Below, one piece after another: positions 16,818-24,672 of a stretch of 64,000 nt of DNA; the stretch's first letter is position 1, and each line of letters opens with the position of its first letter. The notes below the pieces were generated by a model. That model did not search any database, had not been told where the DNA came from, and was given only the letters and a program-made list of their open reading frames with translations. Position numbers and translations under genes: made by a program. The DNA is from Actinomadura sp. NAK00032 (GTDB taxonomy: Bacteria > Actinomycetota > Actinomycetes > Streptosporangiales > Streptosporangiaceae). The DNA lies in assembly GCF_013364275.1 (NCBI RefSeq), contig NZ_CP054932.1:9362001-9426000 (forward strand). The letters are read 5' to 3'.

Positions 16818-16894
16818 TGTGGACAACCCTGTGGACTGCCTGTGCAGACACGCCGTTATGGTTGTGCACGACCTGTGGACAACTTTGTGGATTT
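16818..16894. promoter_or_regulatory. phased array of DnaA-box-like 9-mers
   Basis: Six same-orientation elements with the core TGTGSA start at 16818, 16830, 16841, 16863, 16874 and 16886. Two (16818-16826, 16874-16882) are the exact reverse complement of the actinobacterial DnaA box TTGTCCACA. Steps are 12, 11, 22, 11 and 12 bp, so all lie on one helical face. The array occupies the 332-bp gap between dnaB and the MATE gene. Confidence 0.75.
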
Positions 16895-17033
16895 CCGCCG
16901 GACGACCCCCGCCCCACTCCGCTGACCTGCGGCAACGTCGTCCACCGGCTGTGCGGGAAAGAAAGTCGGCCGTCCGCGCCCATGTAAGGCTTGAAGTTCT
17001 TAGGACAGTTACTCCGGTGGTAGCCTCGGCGCG

Positions 17034-18359
17034 GTGACGACTTCCCGGCGGCTCGCGACCGCGCACGACCGCGAGATCCTGCGCCTCGCCGTGCCGGCCT
17101 TCGGCGCGCTCGTCGCCGAGCCGCTGTTCCTGCTCTCGGACTCGGCGATCGTCGGGCACCTCGGCACCGCCCAGCTCGGCGGGCTCGGAGTCGCCGGCCA
17201 GGCCCTCAGCACCCTCGTCTACCTGTGCGTGTTCCTCGCCTACGGCACCACCGCCGGGGTAGCGCGGCAGGTCGGCGCCGGGGACATGCGGGCCGCGATC
17301 AGGCAGGGCATCGACGGCATGTGGCTGGCGGTCGCCATCGGCGCGGTGCTGATCGTCGCGGGATGGCCGCTCGTCCCGTGGATCGTGGACGCGTTCGGCG
17401 CGTCCCCGTCCGTGACCCCGTACGCCGTGACCTACCTCCGGGTGAGCCTCTTCGGCATCCCGTCGATGCTGCTGGTCCTCGCCGGTACCGGCGTGCTGCG
17501 CGGCCTCCAGGACACGCGCACGCCGCTCGCCGTCTCCATCGGAGGCTTCACGGCGAACCTGCTGCTCAACGTGGTGTTCGTGATCGTCCTGGACTGGGGG
17601 ATCGCCGGCTCGGCCTGGGGCACCGTGCTCGCCCAGACGGGCAGCGCGGCCGTCTACACGGCCGTCGTCCTGCGCGGGGCGCGCCGCCACGGGGCCCCGG
17701 TCCGTCCCGACCTGGAGGGCCTGCGGACGTCCGCCACGGCGGGCTTCGGGCTCCTGGTGCGGACGGCCGCGCTCCGCGTCGTCCTCATCGTGGGCACGTC
17801 GATCGCCGCCCGGATGGGGGACGAGGAGATCGCCGCGTACCAGGTCGGCTTCCAGGTGTGGACGCTGCTTGCGTTCGCGCTCGACGCCATCGCGATCGCC
17901 GGGCAGGCCATCACCGGGCGCTACCTGGGCGCGTCCGACATCCCGGGCACCCGGGCCATCACGCGCCGGATGGTCTGGTGGGGCATCGGCTGCGGCATCG
18001 TGTTCGGGCTGGCCGTCCTCGCCGTGCGCCCGTGGCTGCCCGGCCTGTTCACCGGGGACGGCGACGTCCGCGACCTGCTGCTCGCCTCACTGCTCCTCGT
18101 CGCGTTGCTCCAGCCGGTGGCGGGCGTGGTGTTCGTCCTGGACGGCATCCTGATCGGCGCCGGCGACGGCGCCTACCTGGCCGCGACCACGCTGATCGCG
18201 ACGGTCGTCTTCCTCCCCGCCGCGCTCGTCCTGTACCGGGCGGACGCGGGCCTCATCGGGCTGTGGGTCGCGATCGGCCTGTGGATGCTGACCCGGATGA
18301 TCACCCTGGGGCTGCGCGCCCGCGGCGACCGCTGGATGGTCACCGGGGCCGTCCGCTGA
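17034..18359 (+). CDS. MATE/DinF-type multidrug exporter
   Basis: 441 residues with 12 predicted membrane helices in two homologous halves. The first half begins ILRLAVPAFGALVAEPLFLLSDSAIVGHLG, abbreviated here to its diagnostic part AEPLFLLSDSAIVGHLG, which is characteristic of the DinF subgroup. It is likely a Na+ or H+ coupled exporter of cationic compounds. The GTG start has TAGCCT 7 nt upstream (17021-17026), pointing to a leaderless transcript. It is divergent from dnaB across the DnaA-box array. Confidence 0.9.
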   Translation: MTTSRRLATAHDREILRLAVPAFGALVAEPLFLLSDSAIVGHLGTAQLGGLGVAGQALSTLVYLCVFLAYGTTAGVARQVGAGDMRAAIRQGIDGMWLAVAIGAVLIVAGWPLVPWIVDAFGASPSVTPYAVTYLRVSLFGIPSMLLVLAGTGVLRGLQDTRTPLAVSIGGFTANLLLNVVFVIVLDWGIAGSAWGTVLAQTGSAAVYTAVVLRGARRHGAPVRPDLEGLRTSATAGFGLLVRTAALRVVLIVGTSIAARMGDEEIAAYQVGFQVWTLLAFALDAIAIAGQAITGRYLGASDIPGTRAITRRMVWWGIGCGIVFGLAVLAVRPWLPGLFTGDGDVRDLLLASLLLVALLQPVAGVVFVLDGILIGAGDGAYLAATTLIATVVFLPAALVLYRADAGLIGLWVAIGLWMLTRMITLGLRARGDRWMVTGAVR

Positions 18360-18423
18360 CCCGCGTGGGCAAAATCCTGGGAATCGCACCCGCACCACCG
18401 ACCCCACCCGCTACGATTCGAAC

Positions 18424-18612
18424 ATGTGTTCCACCCATGGCGAGCGGATGGCCCGGCTGACGCAGGCGATCGACGACCTGGCGGCCGAGGGCCTGGCCGG
18501 GCTGCCCCCGGAGACCCTGGTGGAACGGGTGGCGGGCATCTGGTCCTTGGTCGAGGGCATCGACCCCGAGATAGCCCGCCGCCGAACCCGCTACACGACC
18601 CCCGACACCTAA
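18424..18612 (+). CDS. 62-residue protein of unknown function
   Basis: The frame reads MCSTHGERMARLTQAIDDLA and ends RRRTRYTTPDT. It has strong GC3 coding bias and a TACGAT hexamer 6 nt before ATG. Helical content is high (LTQAIDDLAAEGLAGLPPET). It is reminiscent of the opening of DUF222/HNH proteins but too short to assign. It lies alone downstream of the MATE gene. Confidence 0.55.
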   Translation: MCSTHGERMARLTQAIDDLAAEGLAGLPPETLVERVAGIWSLVEGIDPEIARRRTRYTTPDT

Positions 18613-18722
18613 ACCCACCCCGACCACCACCCCAAGGGCTACGGACGGCATCGCGCAGGCGTTCTCGTACTGGCGGTGATGCGCGAGCGTTTCACGCGAG
18701 TGGCGTCCGTGGAGGGGGAGGG

Positions 18723-19544
18723 TCAGGTCAGGTTGTCGAGGGGCGGCAGTATCGGCAGGATTGAGCCGTTGTCGGCGTTGTTCTGGCTCGGGTTGGACGT
18801 CTCCAGGCGGGCGGCGACCGCGCGGCGCAGTTCGGGCAGTCGCGCGTAGAGCCTGTCGCCCGGGCAGGACGTGTTGTTGTAGTCGCGGTGCCCGACGATG
18901 GCCTGGGCCGGGTCCAGGTTGTACTGCCGGCACAGCCACACGCAGACCTCCAGCAGCGAACCCCACAGCTTGCCGGGGACCGCCCGTGACGTGTACGTCC
19001 CCTCGTTCTCGATGCCGAGCGTGTGCTGGTTGTGGTGCAGGACCTGCGCGCCCACCGCGAGGTCGCCGGCGCGGATCGCCTTCAGGCTGCGGTTGCGGCC
19101 CTCCATCACGATGCCGCCGCGGCTGATGGTGAGCTGCTGACCGGTGTCGTCCCAGCCGTTCTTGTTCATGTGGAAGTTCTGGATGTACCGCGACAGGCTG
19201 AACGCGTGGGACAGCGACACATCGCTGGTGTTGGCCGTGGCGGTGTGGTGCACGATGATGTGATCCGGCGCCCGCTTCAGGACCTTGGCCGGCCGCCTCG
19301 GCGGTCTCGCGTTCCACTGCGCGCGTGTGTAGATGTGCGGGTTCTCCGCCGTGAAGTCGACGGGGACCGCCATCCCCTCGTCCGCCATGGCCCCATTCTG
19401 GAGCGGCGACGCCATCGAGAGCATCTCCAGCAGGCCGGCCCCCGCCACGCCGCCGATGAGCGCCCGGCGCGTCACCGGCAGGCCGCGCCGGTCCCGGTCG
19501 TCCGCGCCGTCCCCCGAATGCGCGATCACACCGTCCCCCCTCAT
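18723..19544 (-). CDS. secreted N-acetylmuramoyl-L-alanine amidase (PGRP type)
   Basis: 273 residues. A twin-arginine-like signal TRRALIGGVAGAGLLEML lies at about 25-42. The amidase_2/PGRP domain covers 70-240: the zinc ligands are in IVHHTATAN (His99 or His100), VGHRDYNNTSCPG (His219 and Cys227), with the catalytic region WDDTGQQLTISRGG. It cleaves the lactyl-amide bond between MurNAc and the stem peptide in the cell wall. The C-terminal 30 residues are a flexible Asn/Pro-rich tail. Confidence 0.88.
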   Translation of the reverse strand: MRGDGVIAHSGDGADDRDRRGLPVTRRALIGGVAGAGLLEMLSMASPLQNGAMADEGMAVPVDFTAENPHIYTRAQWNARPPRRPAKVLKRAPDHIIVHHTATANTSDVSLSHAFSLSRYIQNFHMNKNGWDDTGQQLTISRGGIVMEGRNRSLKAIRAGDLAVGAQVLHHNQHTLGIENEGTYTSRAVPGKLWGSLLEVCVWLCRQYNLDPAQAIVGHRDYNNTSCPGDRLYARLPELRRAVAARLETSNPSQNNADNGSILPILPPLDNLT

Positions 19545-19614
19545 TCCGGATCAACTGATCACGGAACGTAATGGCCGCTCTGGCGATCACCCAAACACAG
19601 GGCGGTTCAGGGAC

Positions 19615-19628
19615 GTTTCACATGAAAC
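19615..19628. other. parS-like site (one mismatch)
   Basis: GTTTCACATGAAAC differs from the consensus GTTTCACGTGAAAC at one central base. It lies in the 338-bp gap between the amidase gene and the rplI terminator, about 37-43 kb from the other parS sites. Confidence 0.7.
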
Positions 19629-19827
19629 CCAGCGCACGATCCCTGCCATTGGACGGCGTTCGCCCTGCTCTTGTGCAAGAGATTGCGGGATCCAGAGCCG
19701 TCTCCACGCACCCCGTCCCCACCGAACGCATGCACCGCCCTAGCAACGGCAAGTAGCGGAAAGACGCAGACCCAGGGAACTCGAACGCGCAGCTCGGCCG
19801 AGGTGCAGGGGCAAGGGGGTGGACGTG

Positions 19828-19864
19828 GAACGGCCCCCGAGCCTGTGGGACTCGGGGGCCGTTC
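19828..19864 (-). terminator. terminator of the rpsF-ssb-rpsR-rplI operon
   Basis: A perfect 14-bp stem, GAACGGCCCCCGAG / CTCGGGGGCCGTTC, with a 9-nt loop, 19 bp beyond the rplI stop. Confidence 0.85.
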
Positions 19865-19882
19865 GGTGGTGCGGTGGGTGCG

Positions 19883-20329
19883 TCAGCCCTCGACGACGTT
19901 GACGTCGATCGTGGCGCTGACGTCGCTGTGCAGGCGCACGCTGACCCGGTGGGTGCCGACGGTCTTGATCGGGTTCCCGATCTCGATGCGGCGGCGGTCC
20001 AGGTCGGGGCCGTCGGCGGCCTTGACCGCCTCGGCGATGTCGGCGGCGGTCACCGCGCCGAACAGGCGGCCGTTGCTGCCGGTCCGGGTGCGCAGCGTGA
20101 CGCGCAGGCCGCCGAGCTGGTCGGCGACCTCCTTGGCGTGCTCGACGGTCGCGATCTCGCGGGCCGAACGCGCCTTCTTGATGGAGTCGATCTGCTTCTC
20201 GGCGCCCCGGGTCCACTGGATCGCGAACCCGCGGGGGACGAGGTAGTTGCGGCCGTAGCCGTCGCGGACCTCGATGACGTCACCGGGCTCGCCGAGCCCG
20301 GAGACCTGCTGGGTCAGGATGAGCTTCAT
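19883..20329 (-). CDS. rplI: 50S ribosomal protein L9
   Basis: 148 residues, the normal length. It begins MKLILTQQVSGLGEPGDVIE and contains GYGRNYLVPRGFA, the rRNA-binding N-domain signature. The C-terminal domain has LFGAVTAADIAEAV and ends THRVSVRLHSDVSATIDVNV. L9 binds domain V of 23S rRNA at the base of the L1 stalk. It is the last gene of the rpsF-ssb-rpsR-rplI operon, 17 bp after rpsR, followed by a strong terminator. Confidence 0.97.
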   Translation of the reverse strand: MKLILTQQVSGLGEPGDVIEVRDGYGRNYLVPRGFAIQWTRGAEKQIDSIKKARSAREIATVEHAKEVADQLGGLRVTLRTRTGSNGRLFGAVTAADIAEAVKAADGPDLDRRRIEIGNPIKTVGTHRVSVRLHSDVSATIDVNVVEG

Positions 20330-20346
20330 GATCTATACCCCCTGCC

Positions 20347-20583
20347 TCAGCGCGCGGTGCTGGTGTACGGCAGCAGCGCCATCTCGCGGGCGTTCTTGAT
20401 CGCCGTGGCGACGTCCCGCTGGTGCTGGGTGCAGTTGCCGGTCACCCGCCGAGCACGGATCTTGCCGCGGTCGGAGATGAACTTCCGCAGCAGGACCGTG
20501 TCCTTGTAGTCGACGTAGGAGATCTTCTCCTGGCAGAAAACGCAAACCTTCTTCTTCGGCTTGCGGGGAGGTGGCTTCGCCAT
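20347..20583 (-). CDS. rpsR: 30S ribosomal protein S18, zinc-binding type
   Basis: 78 residues. KFISDRGKIRARRVTGNC is the S18 signature. Four potential zinc ligands are kept (Cys14, Cys17, Cys51, His54), so this is the zinc-containing form, in contrast to the zinc-free paralogs that Zur controls in many actinomycetes. S18 pairs with S6 on the platform of the 30S subunit, and the rpsF gene lies in the same operon. Confidence 0.97.
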   Translation of the reverse strand: MAKPPPRKPKKKVCVFCQEKISYVDYKDTVLLRKFISDRGKIRARRVTGNCTQHQRDVATAIKNAREMALLPYTSTAR

Positions 20584-20667
20584 CGTGGTGCTCCTTTGGG
20601 AGAGCCCCGCTCACGCGGGAATGGACGTGTACTGGATGGTGTCGTGGTCGCGCCGGAGCGTCGGGGC

Positions 20668-21246
20668 CTAGAACGGGGGGTCGTCGGAGTAGCCGCCGCC
20701 ACCGCCGCCGCCCGTGGCCCACGGGTCCGCGGGGGCGCCGCCCTGCTGGCCGCCGCCTCCGAAGCCGCCGCCGCCCTGCTGGCCGCCGCCGCCTCCGAAG
20801 CCGCCGTCCTGACCGCCGCCGCCGCCGAAGCCGCCGCCGCCCTGGCCGCCACCGCCGCCGAAGCCGCCGCCACCGCCCTGCCGCTGGGTCTTGTTGACCT
20901 TGGCGGTGGCGCTGCGCAGCGACGGGCCGACCTCGTCGACCTCGATCTCGAAGACGGTGCGCTTCTCACCCTCGCGGGTCTCGTACGACCGCTGCTTGAG
21001 GCGTCCCTGGACGATGACCCGCATGCCGCGCTGCAGCGATTCGGCGACGTTCTCGGCCGCCTGCCGCCAGACGTTGCAGGTCAGGAACAGGGCTTCGCCG
21101 TCCTTCCAGTCGCCCGACTGGCGGTCGAAGAACCGCGGGGTCGAGGCGATGCGGAAGGACGCGACCGCCTGGCCGCTCGGGGTGAAGCGGAGATTCGGGT
21201 CCTCGACGAGGTTCCCGACGATCGTGATTACGGTGTCGCCTGCCAT
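20668..21246 (-). CDS. ssb: single-stranded DNA-binding protein
   Basis: 192 residues. The OB fold covers 1-110 (ITIVGNLVEDPNLRFTPSG, FLTCNVWRQAAENVAESL, GMRVIVQGRLKQRSYE). An unusually glycine-rich linker of about 60 residues follows, built from GGGGFGG-type repeats. The end is the acidic tip SDDPPF that binds repair and replication partners. Position between rpsF and rpsR is the standard actinobacterial arrangement. Confidence 0.97.
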   Translation of the reverse strand: MAGDTVITIVGNLVEDPNLRFTPSGQAVASFRIASTPRFFDRQSGDWKDGEALFLTCNVWRQAAENVAESLQRGMRVIVQGRLKQRSYETREGEKRTVFEIEVDEVGPSLRSATAKVNKTQRQGGGGGFGGGGGQGGGGFGGGGGQDGGFGGGGGQQGGGGFGGGGQQGGAPADPWATGGGGGGGYSDDPPF

Positions 21247-21283
21247 GGGGCTCGCTCCGGCTGATGAGAGGGCTGAGCCTGGC

Positions 21284-21574
21284 TCAGTGGACCTCGGGGC
21301 GGATGACCTTGGTGCGGAGGATCGACTCGCTCAGGTTGAGCTGCCGGTCGAGCTCCTTGACCGTGGCAGGCTCGGCCGACAGGTCGATCACCGCGTAGAT
21401 GCCTTCGGACTTCTTCTGGATCTCGTACGCCAGGCGCTTGCGGCCCCAGACGTCGACGTTCTCGACGCTGCCGCCGCCGTCCCGGACGACCTTCAGGAAC
21501 GGCTCGAGCGCCGCGTTCGCGGTGCGCTCGTCGATGGCGGGGTCGAGGATGGTCATGAGTTCGTAACGACGCAT
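21284..21574 (-). CDS. rpsF: 30S ribosomal protein S6
   Basis: 96 residues starting MRRYELMTILDPAIDERT, with VDVWGRKRLAYEIQKKSEGIY, abbreviated to the family core WGRKRLAYEIQKKSEG. Length and motif are normal. It is the first gene of the operon; AGGAGG lies about 11 nt upstream of its ATG. S6 forms the platform heterodimer with S18. Confidence 0.97.
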   Translation of the reverse strand: MRRYELMTILDPAIDERTANAALEPFLKVVRDGGGSVENVDVWGRKRLAYEIQKKSEGIYAVIDLSAEPATVKELDRQLNLSESILRTKVIRPEVH

Positions 21575-21718
21575 GCTGTGTCCCTACCTCCTCTGGACTG
21601 ATGCGGTCACGGTCTCTCCGTGACAGGAGGGCTCTTGCGTCCGCCGCGGCGGTACTGGACCCCGGATTGCCGGGCGCACCTGCCGCGAGACCGATACAGG
21701 CTACCAACAGTCGGCAGC

Positions 21719-21774
21719 GTACAAGCCGGTTCCCGCAGTGGAGCGCCAGCGGAACGGAGGGAACCGGCTTGTAC
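21719..21774. repeat. 16-bp perfect inverted repeat with 24-bp spacer
   Basis: Arms GTACAAGCCGGTTCCC (21719-21734) and GGGAACCGGCTTGTAC (21759-21774) flank a 24-bp centre. The element lies upstream of rpsF and next to a second palindrome. It could form a cruciform or an mRNA hairpin, or be a small mobile palindrome. There is no T-tract. Confidence 0.8.
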
Positions 21775-21782
21775 CGCCCTTG

Positions 21783-21809
21783 CCGGGGGTGTGTGGGGTC
21801 GCCCCCACA
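21783..21809. repeat. palindromic repeat family, copy A
   Basis: The sequence starts CCGGGGGTG, then arms TGTGGGG/CCCCACA around TCGC. It resembles copies B (43616) and C (43676) in base order and in flanks, suggesting a dispersed repeat family. Confidence 0.55.
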
Positions 21810-21845
21810 AGCCGACACCGCGCCGGTTGGTGGGGCATGGGTGGG

Positions 21846-22013
21846 TCAGTGGCGTTGGTAGGTGGGGTGGGTGGGTCTGGTGCAGCGGCGGCGTTCCAGT
21901 TCGGCCATGATGTCGGCCATGCGGGCGCGCATGCGGGCGGTCTGGGTCGTCAGCAGGGACAGCTCCTCGACGAGCTCCGCGTCGCCGATGAGCCCCAACT
22001 CCGCTTTCGTCAC
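21846..22013 (-). CDS. 55-residue coiled-coil protein of unknown function
   Basis: GTG 22013 is chosen as start because AGGAGG lies 9 nt upstream; the upstream extension has no ribosome site. The protein reads MTKAELGLIGDAELVEELSL, then a heptad-like helix QTARMRARMADIMAELERRR, and a basic tail. It has strong coding bias and no known family. The palindromic elements lie downstream, between this gene and rpsF. Confidence 0.55.
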   Translation of the reverse strand: MTKAELGLIGDAELVEELSLLTTQTARMRARMADIMAELERRRCTRPTHPTYQRH

Positions 22014-22232
22014 GGTGTGCAACCTCCTGCTCTCCCCCGCTTCCCCTCGGGGGCCGGACCGAGCCGGTGTTCTCGAATCCATGTTCGACAGTACCGGGTG
22101 CCGCCGACATTTTCCGACCGCCCACGCTGGTTGATCTTCGCTTGGGCTGGGAATTCCCTTATGGGCATGGTCCGTCCGGTCCCGCGTTCACCATGCGCCC
22201 CAAGCGCGGGAGCACCACCTGAGGAGGATCCG

Positions 22233-22538
22233 ATGCCGCAGGAGGCAACCGACGCACGGCGGACGCCGGCACGTGCCGAGACCAGGCAGGAGCCCCGCCG
22301 GCTGCAGGGCGTGCTGGCGGTGGCCGCCATCACCATCGGGGTCGCCGCCCTGTTCCTGGGCTGGTTCCCCGAGACCCACTTCCCCGGTGCCGTGCTCGGC
22401 GTGATCGGGCTGCCGCTCGCGCTGTACTCCCAGATGATCTCGGCGACGACCAATGAGCGGTGGCTGAACGTGATCGGCATGATCACCGCGTTCATCGGCA
22501 CCGGCTTCGCGCTCAGCAACGGCGGCTTCTCGATCTGA
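22233..22538 (+). CDS. small three-helix membrane protein
   Basis: 101 residues from ATG 22233 with GAGGAGG 5 nt upstream. A charged N-terminus of about 30 residues is followed by three hydrophobic segments (LAVAAITIGVAALFLGW, VLGVIGLPLALYSQMI, LNVIGMITAFIGTGFAL). Function unknown. It is followed after 40 bp by the nfo gene, which seems to have its own promoter. Confidence 0.65.
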   Translation: MPQEATDARRTPARAETRQEPRRLQGVLAVAAITIGVAALFLGWFPETHFPGAVLGVIGLPLALYSQMISATTNERWLNVIGMITAFIGTGFALSNGGFSI

Positions 22539-22578
22539 CCCGTCCCGGGTGTCGCAGAGCGCGGATAGGCTCGTCGGC

Positions 22579-23346
22579 ATGCGCATCGGAGCCCATGTCG
22601 ACCAGCAGAACCCGCTCGACAACGCCCGCGCGGTCGGGGCTGACGTCGTCCAGTTCTTCCTGGGCGACCCGCAGGGCTGGAAGAAGCCCGTCCTGCCGGA
22701 GGGCGTCGAGGCGCTGGCGGGGTCCGGCGTGGACGTCTTCGTGCACGCTCCGTACACGATCAACGTCGCGACGTCCAACAACCGGATCCGCATCCCGAGC
22801 CGCAAGAACCTCACGCAGCAGCTGGAGGCGGCCGCGTCCATCGGGGCGACGGCGCTGATCGTGCACGGCGGGCACGTGCTGAAGGACGACGACCCCGAGA
22901 CGGGCTTCGAGAACTGGCGCAAGGTGTTCGAGCGGGTCGAGTGTCCGATTCCGGTCTACATCGAGAACACGGCCGGCGGCGGGAACGCCATGGCGCGCAA
23001 GTTCGACCGGATCGCCCGGCTGTGGGAGGTGCTGTCCGGGGTTCCGGGGCTGGACGGCAAGCTCGGCTTCTGCCTCGACACCTGCCACGCGCACGCGGCC
23101 GGCGAGGAACTGGTCGACGCCGTCGACCGGATCAAGGCCATAACCGGCCGCGTCGACCTGGTGCACTGCAACGACAGCCGGGACGCGTTCGGGTCGGGCG
23201 CCGACCGGCACGCCAACCTCGGCAGCGGCAGCATCGACCCGGAGCTGATCCTCGCCGTGGTCAGGGCCGCGGGCGCCCCGGTCGTGGTGGAGACGCCGGC
23301 GGCGGGGCAGGCCGACGACATCGCGTGGCTGCGCTCGAAGCTCTGA
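22579..23346 (+). CDS. nfo: deoxyribonuclease IV (endonuclease IV)
   Basis: 255 residues from ATG 22579, where MRIGAHV begins; a TAGGCT hexamer lies 7 nt upstream. All metal-binding motifs are present: HAPYTIN, VHGGHV, IENTAGGG, CLDTCHAHAAG, LVHCNDSRDAFGSGADRHAN and VETPA. It is a TIM-barrel AP endonuclease that cuts 5' to abasic sites in base-excision repair with three Zn ions. Slightly shorter than the E. coli enzyme, as usual in actinobacteria. Confidence 0.95.
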   Translation: MRIGAHVDQQNPLDNARAVGADVVQFFLGDPQGWKKPVLPEGVEALAGSGVDVFVHAPYTINVATSNNRIRIPSRKNLTQQLEAAASIGATALIVHGGHVLKDDDPETGFENWRKVFERVECPIPVYIENTAGGGNAMARKFDRIARLWEVLSGVPGLDGKLGFCLDTCHAHAAGEELVDAVDRIKAITGRVDLVHCNDSRDAFGSGADRHANLGSGSIDPELILAVVRAAGAPVVVETPAAGQADDIAWLRSKL

Positions 23347-23349
23347 GGA

Positions 23350-23371
23350 GCGCGGTTCCTGGAACCCGCGC
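23350..23371 (+). terminator. hairpin after nfo
   Basis: GCGCGGTTCC-T-GGAACCCGCGC, a 10-bp stem with one bulged C, begins 4 bp after the nfo stop. There is no T-run. Confidence 0.5.
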
Positions 23372-23514
23372 AGCGTGCGCGGCATCTAAACCGGGTGCGA
23401 CCAGCCTGACGACAAAATCCGAAGGTCACGTCACACTGGCATAATCCGGAACCCAGCCCTCAGCGCACGCGCGTCCTCTCCGGCCGGCGGGCGCGCGAAC
23501 CGATCGGGATGCAC

Positions 23515-23895
23515 ATGGCACAGCCCCCTTACGACCCCTACGGCTACGGATCGCAGGACCCGTACGCGCAGCAGTCCTACTCCCAGCCCCCGGCCGTGCA
23601 GCACCACTACTACGGGGCTTCGATGCCGGTCGCCCCGCCGACCAACGGGATGGCGACGGCGTCGCTGGTCTGCGGGCTCATCGGGTTCTTCGCGTGCGGT
23701 GTCACGTCCATCCTGGCGGTCATCTTCGGGCACGTGTCGCTGAGCCAGATCAAGCGGACCGGCGAGGGCGGCCACGGCATGGCCGTCACCGGACTGATCC
23801 TCGGCTACCTGATCAGCGCGGGCTGGCTGCTCATCCTGCTCTTCTACATCCTCGGGATCGCGATGTTCGCCGCGAGCAGCGGCAGCACGTACTGA
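23515..23895 (+). CDS. DUF4190 membrane protein
   Basis: 126 residues. A Tyr/Gln/Pro-rich cytosolic head (YDPYGYGSQDPYAQQSY) is followed by two hydrophobic segments around LVCGLIGFFACGVTSILAVI and LILGYLISAGWLLILLFYI, with GHVSLSQIKRTGEGGHGMA between them, the DUF4190 signature. Function unknown. The head resembles that of many actinobacterial membrane proteins of the hyphal envelope. Confidence 0.8.
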   Translation: MAQPPYDPYGYGSQDPYAQQSYSQPPAVQHHYYGASMPVAPPTNGMATASLVCGLIGFFACGVTSILAVIFGHVSLSQIKRTGEGGHGMAVTGLILGYLISAGWLLILLFYILGIAMFAASSGSTY

Positions 23896-23899
23896 CCGC

Positions 23900-24367
23900 T
23901 CAGGCCAGCCGTGGGACGCCCGCCACCTCCACCCCTACGCTGGACATCAGCACCGTCATGGGGGTGGACGTGGCGCGCCACGCCTTGACCGCGTCGCCGA
24001 ACACGTCGAGGACCATCCGCAGCGATTTGTGGTCGGTGTCGGCCAGTTCGGCCCAGGATTCGTACAGCACCAGGTAGCCGTTCTTCGCGGGCGCCCACGA
24101 CAGGTCCCTGAGGGCGGCGGCGAGGTCGTCCCAGTCGCCGTCGGCGAGCGCCGGCGCCTCGAACACCGCGGCGCACAACCGGAGGAACCCCGCCTTGTCG
24201 CGGGCGCGGCGGCCGTCGAGGTGGAAGCCGCGCCAGCCGGCCTCCTCGGCCCGCTCCGTCCAGCTCGTGTCGCCGACCGCGCCCGGCACCGGGGGCGTCC
24301 GCCACTGGTAGACGCCCGGTTCCAGCCGTCCCGCGAGCAGCTCGTTCAGTGCTTGGTTCGCGTCCAC
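23900..24367 (-). CDS. barstar-family protein
   Basis: 155 residues. The C-terminal 100 residues match the barstar fold: GFHLDGRRARDKAGFLRLCA, then NGYLVLYESWAEL and a final VLMSSVGVEV strand. Barstar inhibits the RNase barnase by blocking its active site. No barnase-like RNase gene is visible nearby, so the partner is unknown or distant. GTG start 24367 has GAGAGGAC upstream. It converges on the DUF4190 gene with a 4-bp gap between stops. Confidence 0.82.
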   Translation of the reverse strand: MDANQALNELLAGRLEPGVYQWRTPPVPGAVGDTSWTERAEEAGWRGFHLDGRRARDKAGFLRLCAAVFEAPALADGDWDDLAAALRDLSWAPAKNGYLVLYESWAELADTDHKSLRMVLDVFGDAVKAWRATSTPMTVLMSSVGVEVAGVPRLA

Positions 24368-24634
24368 GTCCTCTCCCGGCAGTTCCCGCGTCCCCGCGAT
24401 CCGTCCCGCGAGGGGCCGGGCCGATCCCGCCCGCCGCGATCAGTTCCCCGGCATCCGGCGGGAAATCCCCCGGCGCAGGCAGATTCCGGCCACGAAAAGT
24501 CCCACGCGATGCCCGCGATCGTCGCACAGCGCTCTCGTGGCGGCGGGACGACGCGCTGACCAGTGGCGATGCCGTGGCGGCGCATCCGGCTGAGGCCGGT
24601 GACCGGGTTCGTCCACCGGCCTGGAAGATATGGC

Positions 24635-24665
24635 TTGAGTCTCCAGCGGGTGGAGGGCACAGGGT
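24635..24665 (+). promoter_or_regulatory. MerR-type promoter with 19-bp spacer
   Basis: A -35-like TTGAGT (24635-24640) is separated by 19 bp from CAGGGT, and the spacer holds the inverted repeat CTCCA-GCGGG-TGGAG (24641-24655). Overlong spacers with a centred palindrome are the hallmark of MerR-controlled promoters. Confidence 0.5.
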
Positions 24666-24672
24666 GAGGGGC

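Noticed and set aside
16702..17033. oriC, because of the DnaA-box-like array
   Set aside because: Only two exact boxes, no dnaA or dnaN next to it, and no AT-rich unwinding stretch; parAB and rsmG place the origin near the right edge instead.
18686..18700. A further parS candidate, GTTTCACGCGAGTG
   Set aside because: The right half has lost the GTGAAAC arm with several mismatches.
22549..22578. An upstream start of nfo (MSQSADRLVG)
   Set aside because: A TAGGCT promoter hexamer lies inside it and conservation begins at MRIGAH.
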